From Ochotona curzoniae (Eukaryota > Chordata > Mammalia > Lagomorpha > Ochotonidae), in contig NW_024466607.1 in assembly GCF_017591425.1 (NCBI RefSeq), forward strand, positions 14,454,501 to 14,518,500: a DNA stretch of 64,000 bases, read 5' to 3'. Positions within the stretch are counted from its first letter, which is position 1. Each line of letters begins with the position of its first letter. The position numbers were made by a program, and so were the translations under genes. Positions 22,427 through 34,618 of the stretch are shown here, piece after piece. Under the pieces are notes generated by a model. The model saw only the letters and a program-made list of their open reading frames with translations, had not been told where the DNA came from and did not search any database.

Positions 22427-23875
22427 CTAAGGGCAAATAAGTAAATGGATGATAAGTAAGAACAATAAAAAAATTAACTCAAATTATATGAGCTAGTATT
22501 TCATAAGAACAGTTAAGAACATGCTCAGGGCATCATGTAGTTGAGTAAACTTGTGTCCTTTTACATTTCTATTCTGGTCTTCACATTCAACAGTTTTAAA
22601 GGAAATTGCCTTAGTAAACTACTCCCTTGTAAGATTCTCAAGGAGGGCTACTGAATCCAAAGAGAACGCAGGTGACCTGGGGGCATTTCCTTACCTCCTA
22701 CCCCATCACCACATACCTTGAGCCTCCCCTCATCGTTCTTTCTTCCATAGTAATTTGTTAGCAAAAGGGAGACAGCTGGGAATCCAGTACCTGATTCCAG
22801 ATGTAAAGCCTCTCCCCTTCCTGTGAACAGTGTACTTGTGGAGAAGAAGAGAGTAATAGTTCACCTCTAGTTCAAAATGAAAACCAGAGGAGGAAAAACT
22901 GATAAAGCAGCAGTCGGAAGCTGCTCTGGAGACTGTCACTACTCCCTCCTCCCCCCAGTCCAAGCCAACTTACACTGCTTATCATCTGAGCAACATATAT
23001 GGCGTGGTGCTACATCATTCTATCTAGTCAAAGCTGAGGTCACCAGTATGAGATCAATCCTAGCTTCTAAACACACGATCCAAAAATTCTCCAACAAACC
23101 CAATTCAACCTGGCATTCATTTTTATAGTATCTGTCACATTTATTTATTCATCTTTCTTTTACCCCACTTTTAAGAAACAGCACAGAGTGGCTTGCTTAC
23201 TGATCTCTGTGTTTCCTACAGAATTTAAAGGAGCTAAATACAGGAGGAGTTTAATATAGACTTCTGGGAGCTAAACTGAGCTATAACACATGAACACCGT
23301 AAAAATAAGGTTTCATGTAACTGAAAAAGAAAAATGTAGTTTTACGGTTATGGAACTCCATCTACACAAACATTCAAAACGTAAGCAAAAGGTGGCAAAG
23401 AGAAGGTTTTAGGACTGTTAATGATCATTTTCCCTCCGAAAACTACAATGAGCTACATCAATGTAACCAAACATGTAAGTATTATGCAATTCTAAGGCTA
23501 TTATTGTATAGTACCATAGGACTTATATTTGTGATAAATAAATTTATGTACATGATATAAATAAAAAAGTTAAAACTAAGTATCAGGTAATGGAAGACTG
23601 CAGTGGCACTGGGACAATTTGATATCCAAATACAAACAAAGAACGAATAGAGACTCTACACTACACTTTAAAAATTAACTTAATGGACCATAAGTAAACA
23701 CAGCAGCTTATGCTATAAAAATCCTAAAAGACAGTAAATCTAAATGTACCTCAGTTAAGTCAAAGATATCTTAGATAAGACACCAAATGCAAAAAATGAA
23801 ACATATTGCTAATCCAGATGTCATCAAAATTAAAACCATTGTATCATGACAAAAAGTAAAAAAATTACAACCCAC

Positions 23876-24402
23876 GTTAGCTACTCATCCAAATGGCTAC
23901 AACGGGTGGAGTTGAGCCAAGACAGAACTGGGATTTTCTCCTAGGAACATATAGGTGCAGGGTCCCAAGAATCTGAGCCACCCTCCACTGCTGGCCAAGT
24001 CCATAAACAGGAAACTGGGGTCCTAATGTGATAGTCTAGCGGCTAAATCCTTGCCTTACATCCTTCGGGATCCCATATGGGTTCTGGTTTGTGTCCTGGC
24101 TGCTCCTTTTTCATTTTAGCTCCCTGCTTGTGGCCTGGGAAAGCAGTAGAGGAGGGCCCAACGTTTGGGACTCTGTATCCATGTGGGAGACTCAGATGAG
24201 GCTCTTGGCTCCTGGCTTCAGATTGGCTCAGCTCTGGCTACTGCACACTTGGGAAGAGAACCAGCAGACTGAAGACATTTCTCTTGGTAAATCTGACTTT
24301 CCATAAAAAATAATAAATGAATCTAAAAAACCAAAGAAAACAGCTAGACTATAAGTGGAGCAGCTGAGGCACAAAAGGTAGCATTGTGCTGGCTCCTAAC
24401 AT
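23876..24402 (-). repeat. Old CSINE interrupted by a younger CSINE
   Basis: The minus-strand host reads to AACAGGAAACTGGG at about 24017 and resumes at AACAGCTAGACTATAAGTGG near 24345, ending at GTGCTGGCTCC near 24400. The insert at 24018-24332 is on the + strand. The order of insertion is therefore clear: minus copy first, plus copy later. Confidence 0.8.
24018..24332 (+). repeat. CSINE inserted in an older CSINE
   Basis: Complete copy from GATAGTCTAGCGGCTAAATC and GGGATCCCATATGGG to AATAAATGAATCTAAAAAACC, placed inside the minus-strand host described separately. Confidence 0.9.
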
Positions 24403-24596
24403 TTAGTTTAACTTAGTTTTAACTCAGTATTTGCCTCTCAAGTACAACACAAGGGAAAGAGGAATTGTATACAAAGAATACATTATCATCTGTGTTATTA
24501 CTCTTTTATACACATACAGCATTCAATCAGAAACAGAACCTCAGAAGGTAGACAACAGAGTTGGCAGGTAAGGACTTTATTAAGTTTAAGAAAACG

Positions 24597-24898
24597 GGCC
24601 CAGCAGCATGGCCTGGCGGCTAAAGTCCTCGCCTTGAACGTGCCAGGATTCCATAAGGGTGCCGGTTCTAATCCCGGCAGCTCCACTTCCCATCCAGCTC
24701 CCTGCTTGTGGCCTGGGAAAGCAGTCAAGGACGGCCCAAAGCTTTGGGACCCTGCACCATGTGGGAGACCCGGAAGAAGTTCCTGGATCCTGGCTTCTGA
24801 TTGTTGTGCCCACGTGGGGAATGAATCATTAGACGGAACATCTTCCTCTCTGTCTCTCCTCCTCTCTATATATCTGACTTTCCAATAAATAAATAAAA
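24597..24898 (+). repeat. CSINE, full length
   Basis: Head GGGCCCAGCAGCATGGCC, B-box GGTTCTAATCCCGGC, tail TTTCCAATAAATAAATAAAA. Low divergence, with a small deletion in the 3' half. Confidence 0.93.
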
Positions 24899-25083
24899 CA
24901 GAGAAGATAACTTAGGAAAAGGAGAATTTCACTGCTCCTCTGTCATTTGACTAAGATCAAATGTAAAAGGGGAACTTCAGCAAATACAAACACAATTAAA
25001 GGAGAGTTTGAAAAGTTGTCTGCAACGTATCTCTGAAATGTGTCTGTTCCTTTTTCTGCCTTCCAGGTAAAATACAATTGCAC

Positions 25084-25381
25084 TTTTATTATTATTATTC
25101 TTATTAGAAAGGCGCGGATATACAGATGAGGAGAGACAGAGAGGAAGATCTTTCACCCGATGATTCACTCCCCAAGTGACCATAATGGCCGATGCTGTGC
25201 CGATCCGAAGCCAGGAGCCAGGAACCTCCTCCAGGTCTCCCACATGGGTGCAGGGTCCCAAGGCTTTGGGCCGTCCTCAATTGCTTTCGCAGATCACAAG
25301 CAGGGAGCTGGATGGGAAGCGCGGTAGCCAGGATTAGAACTGGCGTCCATATGGAATCCCGGTGTGTGCGAGGCGAGGACA
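25084..25381 (-). repeat. CSINE, minus strand, with diverged target-site duplication
   Basis: Complement order from a TTATTATTATTATTCTTATT tail to GTGCGAGGCGAGGAC. ACAATTGCACTTT before and ACAATTGTACTTT after differ by one base. Confidence 0.9.
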
Positions 25382-25754
25382 ATTGTACTTTCTAAACTTA
25401 CGTCTTATAAATAGATTTAGGAAACTAAAAATAAAAATAGAGTTCTTCTCTCAGCCTGCCACTCTGTCTTTCAAATACAATTTAAAAAAAAAAAAAATGG
25501 AAAACAATAAAATCTACAACAGTGTCTAAAAGGATAGTTATACTGGCCTGATCTGGTCATTGCACTTTGTATTCATACTGAAATGTTAAATGATAAATTT
25601 CTATCCATAAAACATGTGCAAATAACATGTTAACGAAAAAAAATTTAAGAATAAAAAGTGTACAATCTAAATCCTGAAAAAACACTCTTTTCTAGTTTAT
25701 AAAGAAATAACTGCTAACCTTAACAGTATACCAACCAAGAATATCCTTCAAAGG

Positions 25755-26258
25755 AAAGGTGAGGAGTCAGCATTTTGGAACAGGAGGTAAATGCTTCCAC
25801 CAGTGATGCTGGCATAGGCATGCTCCACTCTTATCAGGCTCCCTATGAGTGGTCTGGGAACATGATGGCCAAGAGGGCCTGACATGACAGCTCGGCTGGC
25901 TAATCCTCCACCTTTAAGCACAGGGATCCATATGTGCCAGTTTACACCCCAGCTGCTCCACTTCCCATCTAGTTGCTACTGGGAAGACAGAAGCAACAGA
26001 TGATGGCCCAAAGCCTTAGGATCCTGCAGCCATGATGGAGGACCAAAAGAAATTCTTGGCTCCTGGCTCTGAGTTGGCTCAGCTTTGGCCGTTACGGTCA
26101 TCCCGGGAGTGAACCAGCAGACAGAAGATTTTTCTGCCTTTCCAAAAAGAAAAAAAAATTATTTATTTTTGAACCATCGGATGGAAGATCTTCCTCTCCG
26201 TCTCTCCTCCTCTTGGTATGTCTGTCTTTCCAATAAAAATAAATAAATTTTAAAAAAT
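25755..26258 (+). repeat. Run of + strand CSINE pieces
   Basis: An old copy at about 25755-25880, a fuller one at 25880-26160 (GGGATCCATATGTGCCAG, AAAGCCTTAGGATCC) and a 3' end at 26171-26258 (GAACCATCGGATGGAAG to AATAAATAAATTTT). Confidence 0.8.
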
Positions 26259-26549
26259 TATTTTTATTGGAAAGGCTGATGAAAGAACCATCTGTCTGAT
26301 GGTTCACTTCCCAAGTAGCTGCAATGGCCAGAGCTAAGCTGATCTGAAGCCAGGAGCCAGGAGCTTCTTTTAAGTCCCCCATGTGGGTACAGGCTCCCAA
26401 GGCTTTGAGTTTTTCTCCACTGCTTTCCCAGGTCACAGCAAGGGAGCTGAATGAAAAGTGGAGCAGCTGGGACACAAACTGACATCCATATGGGATCCTA
26501 GCACATGCAGGGTGAAGACTTAATCACTAGGCTAATGCGCCAGGCCCAA
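26255..26549 (-). repeat. CSINE, minus strand, tail-to-tail with a + copy
   Basis: TTATTTTTATTGGAAAGGC starts directly at the end of the preceding + strand tail, making an inverted pair, and the copy runs to ATGCGCCAGGCCC. Confidence 0.9.
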
Positions 26550-27164
26550 TAAATAAATCTTTAAAAACAAACAAACAAAAAACCAGAAAAGAATTCCACT
26601 CTCCACTTGACAGATGAGAAGCCCCTCGTCTTAACTGCTTGGCCATGACTACTGTTGAAAAGCCCCTATCCTAATAAAAATAAGTTACAATAAAATATAG
26701 GAAATGGAAGATCACTGAACTGGAAAAGGGAATGTAAAATCCCAGCATTTTTAGGGAAATAGTGAAAATGTGAATGAAATTGTGATAACATAATACAGTA
26801 TTGTATAATCATTAGGATAAATACTGAATAGGAATAAAGCACATCTTTATTATTTTTATAATAGAGAAAATATAATTATATATAGTATACAAAGCTATAA
26901 ATATATAAATATAATAGATTAGTGAATACAAAATGTTAAATAAGTTACCAAATGTCACTGCTTAAGGAAACCACTGTAGTAACGGTAAAGGAGACTGCTC
27001 TGTACTTTCCTTTTTTTTTTTTTGCTTTGTACTATTTTTGCAACCTCTATGAATCTGCAGTTATTTCAAAATATAAAGTAACAAATACCACCTTGAAAGG
27101 GTCTGTCCAAGGCCACAGAACTCTCAAAAAACCTAGCTAAGGGATGGAGCTGTGGTTCAGCTGC

Positions 27165-27456
27165 TTTTTTAAGATTTATTTTTATTTTTTATTGGAAAGG
27201 TGGATATACAGAGAGGAGAGACAAAGAGGAAGATCTTCCGTCCACCGAGATGCTATGCCGATCCGAAGCCAGGAGCCTCTTCCGGGTCTCCCACATGGTG
27301 CAGGGTCCCAAAGCTTTGGGCCGTCCTTGACTGCCTTCCCGGGCCACAGGCTGGGAGCTGGATGGGAAGCAGGGCTGCCGGGATTAGAACCAGCGCCCAT
27401 ATGGGATCCTGGTGCAAGGCGAGGACCTTGACCACTTCTGCCATCGCGCCAGGCCC
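27165..27456 (-). repeat. CSINE, young subfamily, minus strand
   Basis: Low divergence with the young-subfamily marks CCAGGAGCCTCTTCCGGG (no second AGGAGCC unit), GGGAAGCAGGGCTGCCGGG and GGCGAGGACCTT. It ends at CATCGCGCCAGGCCC. Confidence 0.93.
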
Positions 27457-29373
27457 GCATGATCGTGTTTGCTTCTGATCATTTCAACCTTGTTTTCTCT
27501 TTCACATGTATACACCCACCTCTCAACTTCTTTCTGTAACTATTATTGGAGTGAGAACTCTCCTAAATACTGATAGTTAGAGAAGATGACATCTAAATAG
27601 GCTGGCAACCATCCGCCCCTGCCTTCGCCTTCTCCCTTTGTAACTCTGAAATAAACTAATCTCCTCTCCCTCCAAAGACATCTAAAACCCTTAAGGACTA
27701 AGGTCAAAAAACCCAAACTGCTCTACAAAGACAACAGAGATTCAGCTTTTTAATGAACAGCAATTATATTTTAAAACATTAGTATCCAGTTGCAAGAGGA
27801 CCAGGGTGAATTTCAACAAGGCAGAGGTGCCAAAGCACTGAGCAGACGCAGTATGTGTTTAGTTATGTAAGAGCTTAAGTGAACAGGGAATATAGTTTGC
27901 AAAATGGTTAAAAGAGGTCATTTCCCCCTTCCTTCTCCTCCTACTTTGTGATATGATCAAGTAAAGATATATTATCAATGGATACTGTTTAGTGTACAGT
28001 GTTAACTTTCCCGTATGAGGAAGGATTTTCAGATACAAATGAAAGAGTTAAGGAATATTTTCTGGGGGTCAGGTCTTCCTGTTGCCCCAGAGCCAACATT
28101 CACTCAGTCACTAGAGGGACCAAGGTATTGCAGTCATTTTAGACCAAGTACAGATCAAGTGGTTTGCCCTCTCCTTAAATTGTGATTTTCAGAAAATTTC
28201 CTATGTGCGTTCTTAGAATAAATGAACTTATTGCTGGTTTTACGAAAACATTGTTTCTGAAGTTGCTCGTTTATTCAAGCAATAGCTCTAGGGCCTTCCT
28301 TCTCTTGAAGACTAAGCATACAGACAGACAGAAGGGATGCAGGACATTTAACCAATGATGCTCCCTCTTGTTTGCAGCCACTCACTCCTCCTCTAGGTGA
28401 AGCAACTCACAGCTCTGGAAGTCTCCCACATGGAGAATCGAGAGAGAAGCCAGAGAGAACACCACTTTATCTGTTTAGGAGCTAGATCTGGAGCCTCTAA
28501 TTACTACTTTGGATCAGAGTGAGACAAACAATTATCAGCGAGAACTCCTAATAACAAAGCTGTTCACAGACAGGACAAAATGAGAGTAAGAGAAATTTGG
28601 ATTGGCTATATGTTATACTAATTACAGTAATTTAAGTGAATTCCTTACTCTCCAATTACCCTGTAGCATGAAAATGATTATGTATGCTGTAAAAGGTAGC
28701 AGATCCAGCTGTAAAAATGGCATCAACAAATCCATGTGTTGCCTGCTCATGTATCCCAAGCAATGCTACCACTGTCACAAATCAGAGGAAAGCATAAGCA
28801 CCTGGGGACTGAAGATGCAAGCTCCTAGTTATTACAAATAGAGTGATGGTAACAGTGAAAATTCAACAACTTGCAACACAAAAGCATTTTGGGAGCATTT
28901 TGAAACTCCATGGAATGGCCAAGGGCAGCTTCTTTGGGGTGAGGGAGTCAATCAGCTCTTGTGAGATGGTCATTGGGGCGTAATGGGCACATGTTTGTGC
29001 AGTAAGTGGTACAGATGGCCAGCTACGTGGCCCCAGGAAAACAAAGCAGCCAAGAAAGCGGTTCAGGTGGTCTGAACACAGCAAAGATACAAGCACTGTG
29101 GGATGCAGGGGAAAGAGCAAGAAGGTAGAATGCAAGACCCTCTCTTACAGAGAGGGTCCAAAATATCCAATCTTTTCACTGAAGATAACGAACTGGATTT
29201 ATTGTAGTGGAACTGACAAGATTCAAAATAATCGGTCTACACAGGAAAACAAGCAGACTTGAGAAGTAAAAAGCTGCCCAACCATGAAATAAATGGTAAA
29301 TTGCATGAAATTATTTTCAAATTTTAACCTAAGGGAAACAAAGAGGTTATAATTATTCAATGACATATTTCCT

Positions 29374-29664
29374 ATTTATTTTTTTTACTTGAAAGTCAAA
29401 TTTACAGAGAAGGGAGAGACACAGAGATGTCTGCTCCACTCCCCCAAATTGCTGCAACAGTCAGGGCTATTCCAGGTAGAAACCAGGAGCTTCTTTTGGT
29501 CTCCTTTATGGGTTAGGGATTCATGGACTTGGGCCACTCTATGCTGCTTCCCCAGGCCATTAGCAGGGAGCTGGAAAAGAAGTGGAATATCTGAGATAGG
29601 TGCCCAAAAGGGGTACCAGTGCTACAGGCAAAGGCTTACCTACCACACCAATGATGTGGACCTA
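29374..29664 (-). repeat. CSINE, minus strand, older
   Basis: Complement order with CTTGAAAGTCAAATTTACAG, AACCAGGAGCTTCTTTTGG, TAGCAGGGAGCTGG and AATGATGTGGACC. Confidence 0.85.
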
Positions 29665-29736
29665 AGATCTCTGATCATGATCATATTGTAAAATTCCATT
29701 TACAGATAGTTAAAAACAGGAGAGGCTAATTCAAGA

Positions 29737-29925
29737 TGTTAGAGGACAGGCTAGCACACCATTTTAAACCTCAACTGCTCAAAGCTCATCTATGCAATCC
29801 TGGGTGGGAGACCCGGATGAGTTTTAGGACTTTACCAAATCCAATCCTGGCTGTTAGTAATCTCAGAGGGTAAATCCATGGATACATTTTTACTTCTGTA
29901 ACTCTATTTTTCAAACCAAACAAAT
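29737..29925 (+). repeat. CSINE remnant
   Basis: CAACTGCTCAAAGCTC, CCTGGGTGGGAGACCCGG, AATCCTGGCTGTTAG and TTCTGTAACTCTATTTTTC keep the SINE order with large losses. Confidence 0.6.
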
Positions 29926-31338
29926 CAAACAAAATACTTTAAAATGATAGGCTAGTAATTACTCTGGAGGGGCATGCTAACCGGATGGAAATACAAAGAT
30001 GCACTTCTGTTGTGAGTAGTGCTGTGACGTTGTTTTCTGACTGTTGTATACTTGGGGGGGGGGGGGAGTTAGTGTATGAAAGTCACTGCATTAAGTAAGG
30101 TAAACTTCAAGGAAAAGTGAAAAAAAAAAAAAAAAAAAAAAAGAAAGGGACAAGAGAAAATCTCTTTTGGCCTTCAACTTCTCATTTATAAAATGAGAGT
30201 ATATGCTCAAGACATCCTTAAGGTCTCCAAGACCTCTGATTGGCCAGCTCATAGGCAAAGAGATACCCAAACAGTCTAACCTGGCCAAACAGATGTTTCC
30301 AATGAAGAGAAACTACAACAAACTTGTATCTACCCTAGCACTAGTGTTCCTCAAAACTCTGCAAGTAGGGAGTGGCAGAGAACAGAAACCTTACATGGAA
30401 CAGGAGAACTCTAAAACCAGGTTGGGGGAGCAGTACTGTGCCCTCTTACTCCTTGCAGATGGTGGGCACTTGAAACTGGGTGTGAATTGGTTGGCTTTTC
30501 TAAGGGTCTATCCAAATCAAACATGCAAATTCACAGCAGTTTAATGCTTCAAGAGAATATCTTTTAGAGCACTAAAGAATATCTTCACGAAACATTCAAG
30601 AACAGCTCGAGATAAAACATTTAGGAATGTTCTAGTAATCACAACCTCTTGAAAGGTGGTGACCTATTGAGGAAGGAAACTGCTTTTGATGTAGAAAGGG
30701 AGAAAAAGAAAAAGAATTTTTTTAAACTTCACATATGCATGTTTGGAATGCCTTAAAATGCTAAATTAACACAAAGTGGAGGAAAATAACATTTTCTTGT
30801 CTTCTTAAATATGTTGTACAGCCGATACTATGTTATAAATAGAAGAAACCACCCCCAGAAAAGCTGGCAGATTGGAAAAAAAAAAAAGAGCTATTTTAGG
30901 TACCCTCATTCCTTTCAGTCTGTAAAAGCAGTGGGGTGAGGTATGCACATAAATCTTTGTCTTAAAAATCACAACTATTTCAATCTGGTAGAAGTTACCA
31001 CAGCAACAGTCCAGGCCAGGACAAGTTCCCTAAGCAAGTAAAAAACAAAATGAAGGCTCAATCCCTTAGACGCAAAAGTGTGACTTGGATCTCTGTAGAT
31101 TTCCCAAGCTAAATGATACAGCTGATTAGAACCAGGAGAGTCACCACTCAGGACTTGATGTACTCTTTCTGTCATCTTCCCCTTCCTTGTGAAATTCTTA
31201 ACCTAGAAATGCCATTCAAGTAAACAGTTATCTCCTACTGGGAGCAGGGCTCTTTATACTAAATGTTCCCAATTAACTAAAAACAATACGACCATTCATG
31301 GCTACAGAGAGCACTGCAAAATGGCTGTTGGGGCAAAC

Positions 31339-31493
31339 CTTGGCTTTGGTCGCAGCTGAGGCGAGAGCAGCTGCTGCAGCTGTGGCAACATTTCCTTCAG
31401 AAATCTCATGTTCTACTTTCTTCTTCCCAATCTCATTTTCTTTTTCTTTACACGCATCAGGGAGTTCCTTCTTCTCTTCAGTCTCCTTCTCAT
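31339..31493 (-). CDS. SMARCC1: SMARCC1 exon 24, acidic linker to Ala-rich helix
   Basis: A 155-bp exon, acceptor ATATTTTCAG, donor AAG|GTTTGC. It reads (D)EKETEEKKELPDACK, EKENEIGKKKVEHEISEG and NVATAAAAALASAATKAK. The first half is a charged linker that differs from the remembered human version at several positions (for example ELPDACKEKENEIG against ELTDTCKERESDTG) without length change. The Ala-rich second half, which leads into the coiled coil, is unchanged. The split first codon is G|AT (Asp) here where human has Glu. Confidence 0.97.
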
Positions 31494-32022
31494 CTGAAAA
31501 TATCAGAAAGCTTTATGATCATTATTCCCAATCTAAATAACCCATTGTCCGTCTTAATTTTTTGCCTATGACAAACCAGGACTGAAGTCAGAAAACATCT
31601 CACTGACATTTTCCTCATCTTAAGAATTTTGTTCAATTTTTTCTAGGCTTTGTGTCTATTTCAATTTGGAAAATATTTTCCATAATGTAATCTTAAGGTT
31701 ACTCTAAGTTTCATGTATAGTGTCCTTGGAAAGAACAGAAAAGAAAATTGAACAGAATTGACATATGCATTGGTCTCTCAGAGAATAAATCCCAGTGAAA
31801 GGAGGAAATGAGTTGCTGAAAACATAGTAACTTCCACAAGCCTTGGAGACAGGCATAGAGAGGAGACTTTAGCAGCTGACACTGAAACTGGCAAGCCACT
31901 TATTCATCTACACACCACTGAAAAGAGGAAAGCACATTAGCAGTACTGCTTGGTATATAGCTGCTAAACAAAACTCAAATGCATATTTATTGTTGTTAAA
32001 AAACAAAAACAAAAAACAAATG

Positions 32023-32343
32023 GGGGGGGGCCCAGCATGCAATGGCTCAAAAGGCTAATCCTCTGCCTGCCAGTACCAATATCCCACACAGGCACCCATT
32101 CCTGTCCCAGATGCTTCACATCCCATCCAGCTCCCTGCTTGTGGCCTGGGAAAGCAGTAGAGGATGGCCCAGTCTTGGGACCTTAAACTCAAGTGGGAAA
32201 TCAGGAAGCAGTTCCTGGTTCCTGGCTTCAAGTTGGTTTCAGCTCTGGCTGTTACGGCCACTTGGGAAGTGAACCAGCAAATCGAAGGCCTTTCTCTCTG
32301 TAAATCTGCATTTCCAATAAAATCAATAAAATCAATAAATCTT
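32023..32343 (+). repeat. CSINE, host of a younger insertion
   Basis: Plus-strand copy with GGGGGGCCCAGCATGC head and an A-rich tail of AATAAAATCAATAAA units. A minus-strand copy has inserted into this tail. Confidence 0.9.
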
Positions 32344-32676
32344 TTTTTTTTTAAAGATTTATTTTTATTATTTTGTTATTGGAAAGGCAGATGTACAGAG
32401 AGGAGAGACAGAGAGGAAGATCTTCCATCCGATGATTCACTCCCCAAGTGAGTGCAACGGGTCGATACTATGCCGATCCAAAGCCAGGAGCCTCTTCCGG
32501 GTCTCCCACGTGGGTGCAGGTTCCCAAAGCTTTGGGCCATCCTCGACTGCTTTCCCAGGCCACAGGCAGGAAGCTGGAAGGGAAGCGGGGCTGCCGGGAT
32601 TAGAACCGGCGCCCATATGGGATCCCGGGCGTGCAAGGCGAGGACCTTTAACCACTTGCGCCACCGCGCCGGGCCC
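32344..32676 (-). repeat. CSINE, young subfamily, minus strand, 16-bp target-site duplication
   Basis: Nearly intact copy with GGCGAGGACCTTTAACCAC and CCACCGCGCCGGGCCC at its head. AAAATCAATAAATCTT flanks it exactly at 32328-32343 and 32677-32692. Its B box (GGTTCTAATCCCGGC in sense) is intact. Confidence 0.96.
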
Positions 32677-33127
32677 AAAATCAATAAATCTTAAACAAAA
32701 AACATCTTGTATGTCAGTACATCACATCTGGGCTTATTCTGAATGTGTGAACCACATGATTGGAATTTTTCAGTCAGCATGTTTCTGTTTTCTAGCAAAC
32801 ATAAAGTCTGCTTTGTGGTTCTCCTCCAGTTCTTCAGTCACTACAATATCACGGAACAGAAGCTGGTAAGCAGGTCAGACTTCTGTGCCAAGGGCCCTGG
32901 AAGAGTCCGTGTGCCCCATGAGCCTGCCTTTGGGGGTGGAGCAGGGACTGGAATTTTGTAAATGTCAGGATCTTGAGCCCTTTATAAGAAGAGTTCATGG
33001 TTGGCAGGCATCAGTTCATTATCTTTTTCTCTCCCGATTCTCCACCTGCGAAGGTTTACTCTTTCTTGGCAGTGTATGCCGTTTTGCACTTCTAGGTAAT
33101 AAAACTGAAGGAGTTGCTTCAGATTAC

Positions 33128-33242
33128 CTGATTTGGTATCCTCACTAACTTCACTGTCGGGCTCCTTCTCATCATGCTTCTCATTTTCTCCATCTTGTGT
33201 TTTATCAGCATCATCCACTTCATTTTCTACTTTGCTTTCTAC
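33128..33242 (-). CDS. SMARCC1: SMARCC1 exon 23, acidic linker
   Basis: A 115-bp exon, acceptor CCCTTTCAG, donor TCAG|GTAATC. It reads VESKVENEVDDADKTQDG, ENEKHDEKEPDSEVSEDT and KS plus one base of the next codon. About 40% Glu/Asp, so it is part of the disordered acidic linker between SANT and the coiled coil. It begins VESK where the human protein, as remembered, has AENK; other changes include EVDDADKT for ETDEGDKA and HDEKEP for NSEKEQ. Exons 22 and 23 together are 171 bp, so joint skipping would keep frame. Confidence 0.97.
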
Positions 33243-33402
33243 CTGAAAGGGTAACAAAAAAAAAAGGAGAGGGCAGGGGAAAAGTGGAAGAAAGAAAAAA
33301 CAATCCTCTTATACTTGATGTTATATTAGACTAACACCTGTCTCCCCACTTTTGGCAACATACACTATTAAAGGGTCCTGTGGAGAACTAAACAAGAAAT
33401 AA

Positions 33403-33650
33403 GCAGGTATTGGTACTGTGGCATACTGAATCATGCTACCACTTGAGATGCTTCCAGTTTACACTGCAGCACTGGTTTGAGTACAAACTTTTCTCCTTCA
33501 AATTCCTATTTCATCTGATATGCCCGGGAAGGCATCAGAAAATGAATCAAGTGCATAGGACACTACCATCCACACAGAAAGACTGGATCAAGTTCTGGCT
33601 GTTGTGGGCATTTTGGGGGAGTGAGTCAGAGGAAAGATCTCTAGTTAACA
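33403..33650 (+). repeat. CSINE remnant, very old
   Basis: TATTGGTACTGTGGCATAC, GGTTTGAGTAC, TGATATGCCCGGGAAGGC and GTGAGTCAGAGGAAAGATC are spaced as in the SINE but strongly diverged. Confidence 0.55.
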
Positions 33651-33869
33651 TCCCCTACTACCAGACTCTGACTGCTATTAACAGCATGAGAGATGTTAAA
33701 ACTGTAATGAGGTTTTACAGTCCTGTTCTAATACATTTTGCATGCATAGTCTCTTGCAAAGCAGGACTGGACCACCACTAAAGACGTGCATTTTGACACC
33801 ATCTAAATATTAGTCTTAGTGTCTCTACCCACTCAACTGGAATCTGATGATCTACCCTCCACTTTCACC

Positions 33870-34060
33870 TTCTGGTTACTCCATTTGCATGGTAAAACTT
33901 GTCTCAAGTGTCAGCTTTTAATTAATTCTTCTCTAAATATTCTCTTCCCAGTTGTGAACCCTCCTAGAAAACTACTTCATATTCTCTAATTTTCTTTCAG
34001 CACAAACATACCAACTAAACCCTGTAATTCACTATTTACAGGAACTGTAATTTTCACATC
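33870..34060 (+). repeat. Possible L2 fragment
   Basis: TCTCAAGTGTCAGCTTTTAA and CTTCTCTAAATATTCTC resemble the L2 3' segment. Weak match; may be coincidence. Confidence 0.3.
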
Positions 34061-34334
34061 CAGATTCCCAACTGTATGCCTGAAAGATACACAGAGATAG
34101 GATATGTAGGAATCTTCAAGAACAAATTAAAAATGTCCTTTCTGGTACTTTGTGAGAATGGTATATTACATCAACAAAGTTCATGTTGCTGATAAAACTA
34201 CGTATACCACCCCCCGTGCAAGCTTAAAAGGTTTACAGAAAACAAACTACATTCTTTTTTTTTTTTTTAAACAAATTACATTCTAAACCCATGTTCTCTG
34301 TGGCTTTTCTGATGGGAGACAATTCAGACATTAC

Positions 34335-34390
34335 CTTCTCAGGCTGCTGGCTGTCTGTATCTACTTCCATTTTCTCCTCTTCAGCTCCTT
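34335..34390 (-). CDS. SMARCC1: SMARCC1 exon 22, small acidic exon
   Basis: Only 56 bp, acceptor TTATTTACAG, donor AAG|GTAATG. It completes a split Glu and reads GAEEEKMEVDTDSQQPEK, matching the remembered human GAEEEKMEADPDGQQPEK with three substitutions. The EEEKMEVD motif identifies SMARCC1; the paralogue has a different linker here. A 13.3-kb intron precedes it in transcription order. Its length is not a multiple of three, so skipping it alone would break frame. Confidence 0.96.
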
Positions 34391-34618
34391 CTGTAAATAA
34401 GTTATTACACATGGAAAAATTAAAGACTGGTGTTATATGTAGCTTCAGTGCATATGAAATGCAGCCAACATACAGCGACATTCATGAATCTTATAACCAC
34501 AGGAGTGAAAAAACTCAGACATAAAACAAAACATACCTTGTAATAAATAAGTAATAATATGGTGTTAGGAATCAGGCCAAGGCCTAACTAGAAAAGGGCA
34601 GGAATAGACAGCAGGTTC

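Larger units (their letters stand above)
22427..31338. other. SMARCC1 intron 24
   Basis: An 8,912-bp intron. SINEs lie at 23876-24402 (nested), 24597-24898, 25084-25381, 25755-26549 (cluster), 27165-27456, 29374-29664 and 29737-29925. AT-rich sequence lies at about 26840-26940, a G run at 30053-30067 and an A run at 30121-30142. Stretches 22427-23875, 27457-29373 and 29926-31338 have no repeat or coding pattern I can name. Confidence 0.8.
31494..33127. other. SMARCC1 intron 23
   Basis: A 1,634-bp intron. A nested SINE pair occupies 32023-32692. The flanking stretches 31494-32022 and 32693-33127 carry nothing recognised. Confidence 0.8.
33243..34334. other. SMARCC1 intron 22
   Basis: A 1,092-bp intron. 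It contains an old + strand SINE-like remnant (33403-33650) and a possible L2-like patch (about 33870-34060). Nothing else was recognised. Confidence 0.75.

Noticed and set aside
28863..29135. A 90-residue minus-strand reading frame in intron 24 that looked like a possible processed pseudogene
   Set aside because: I could not match it to any protein, and no A tail or flanking duplication is evident.
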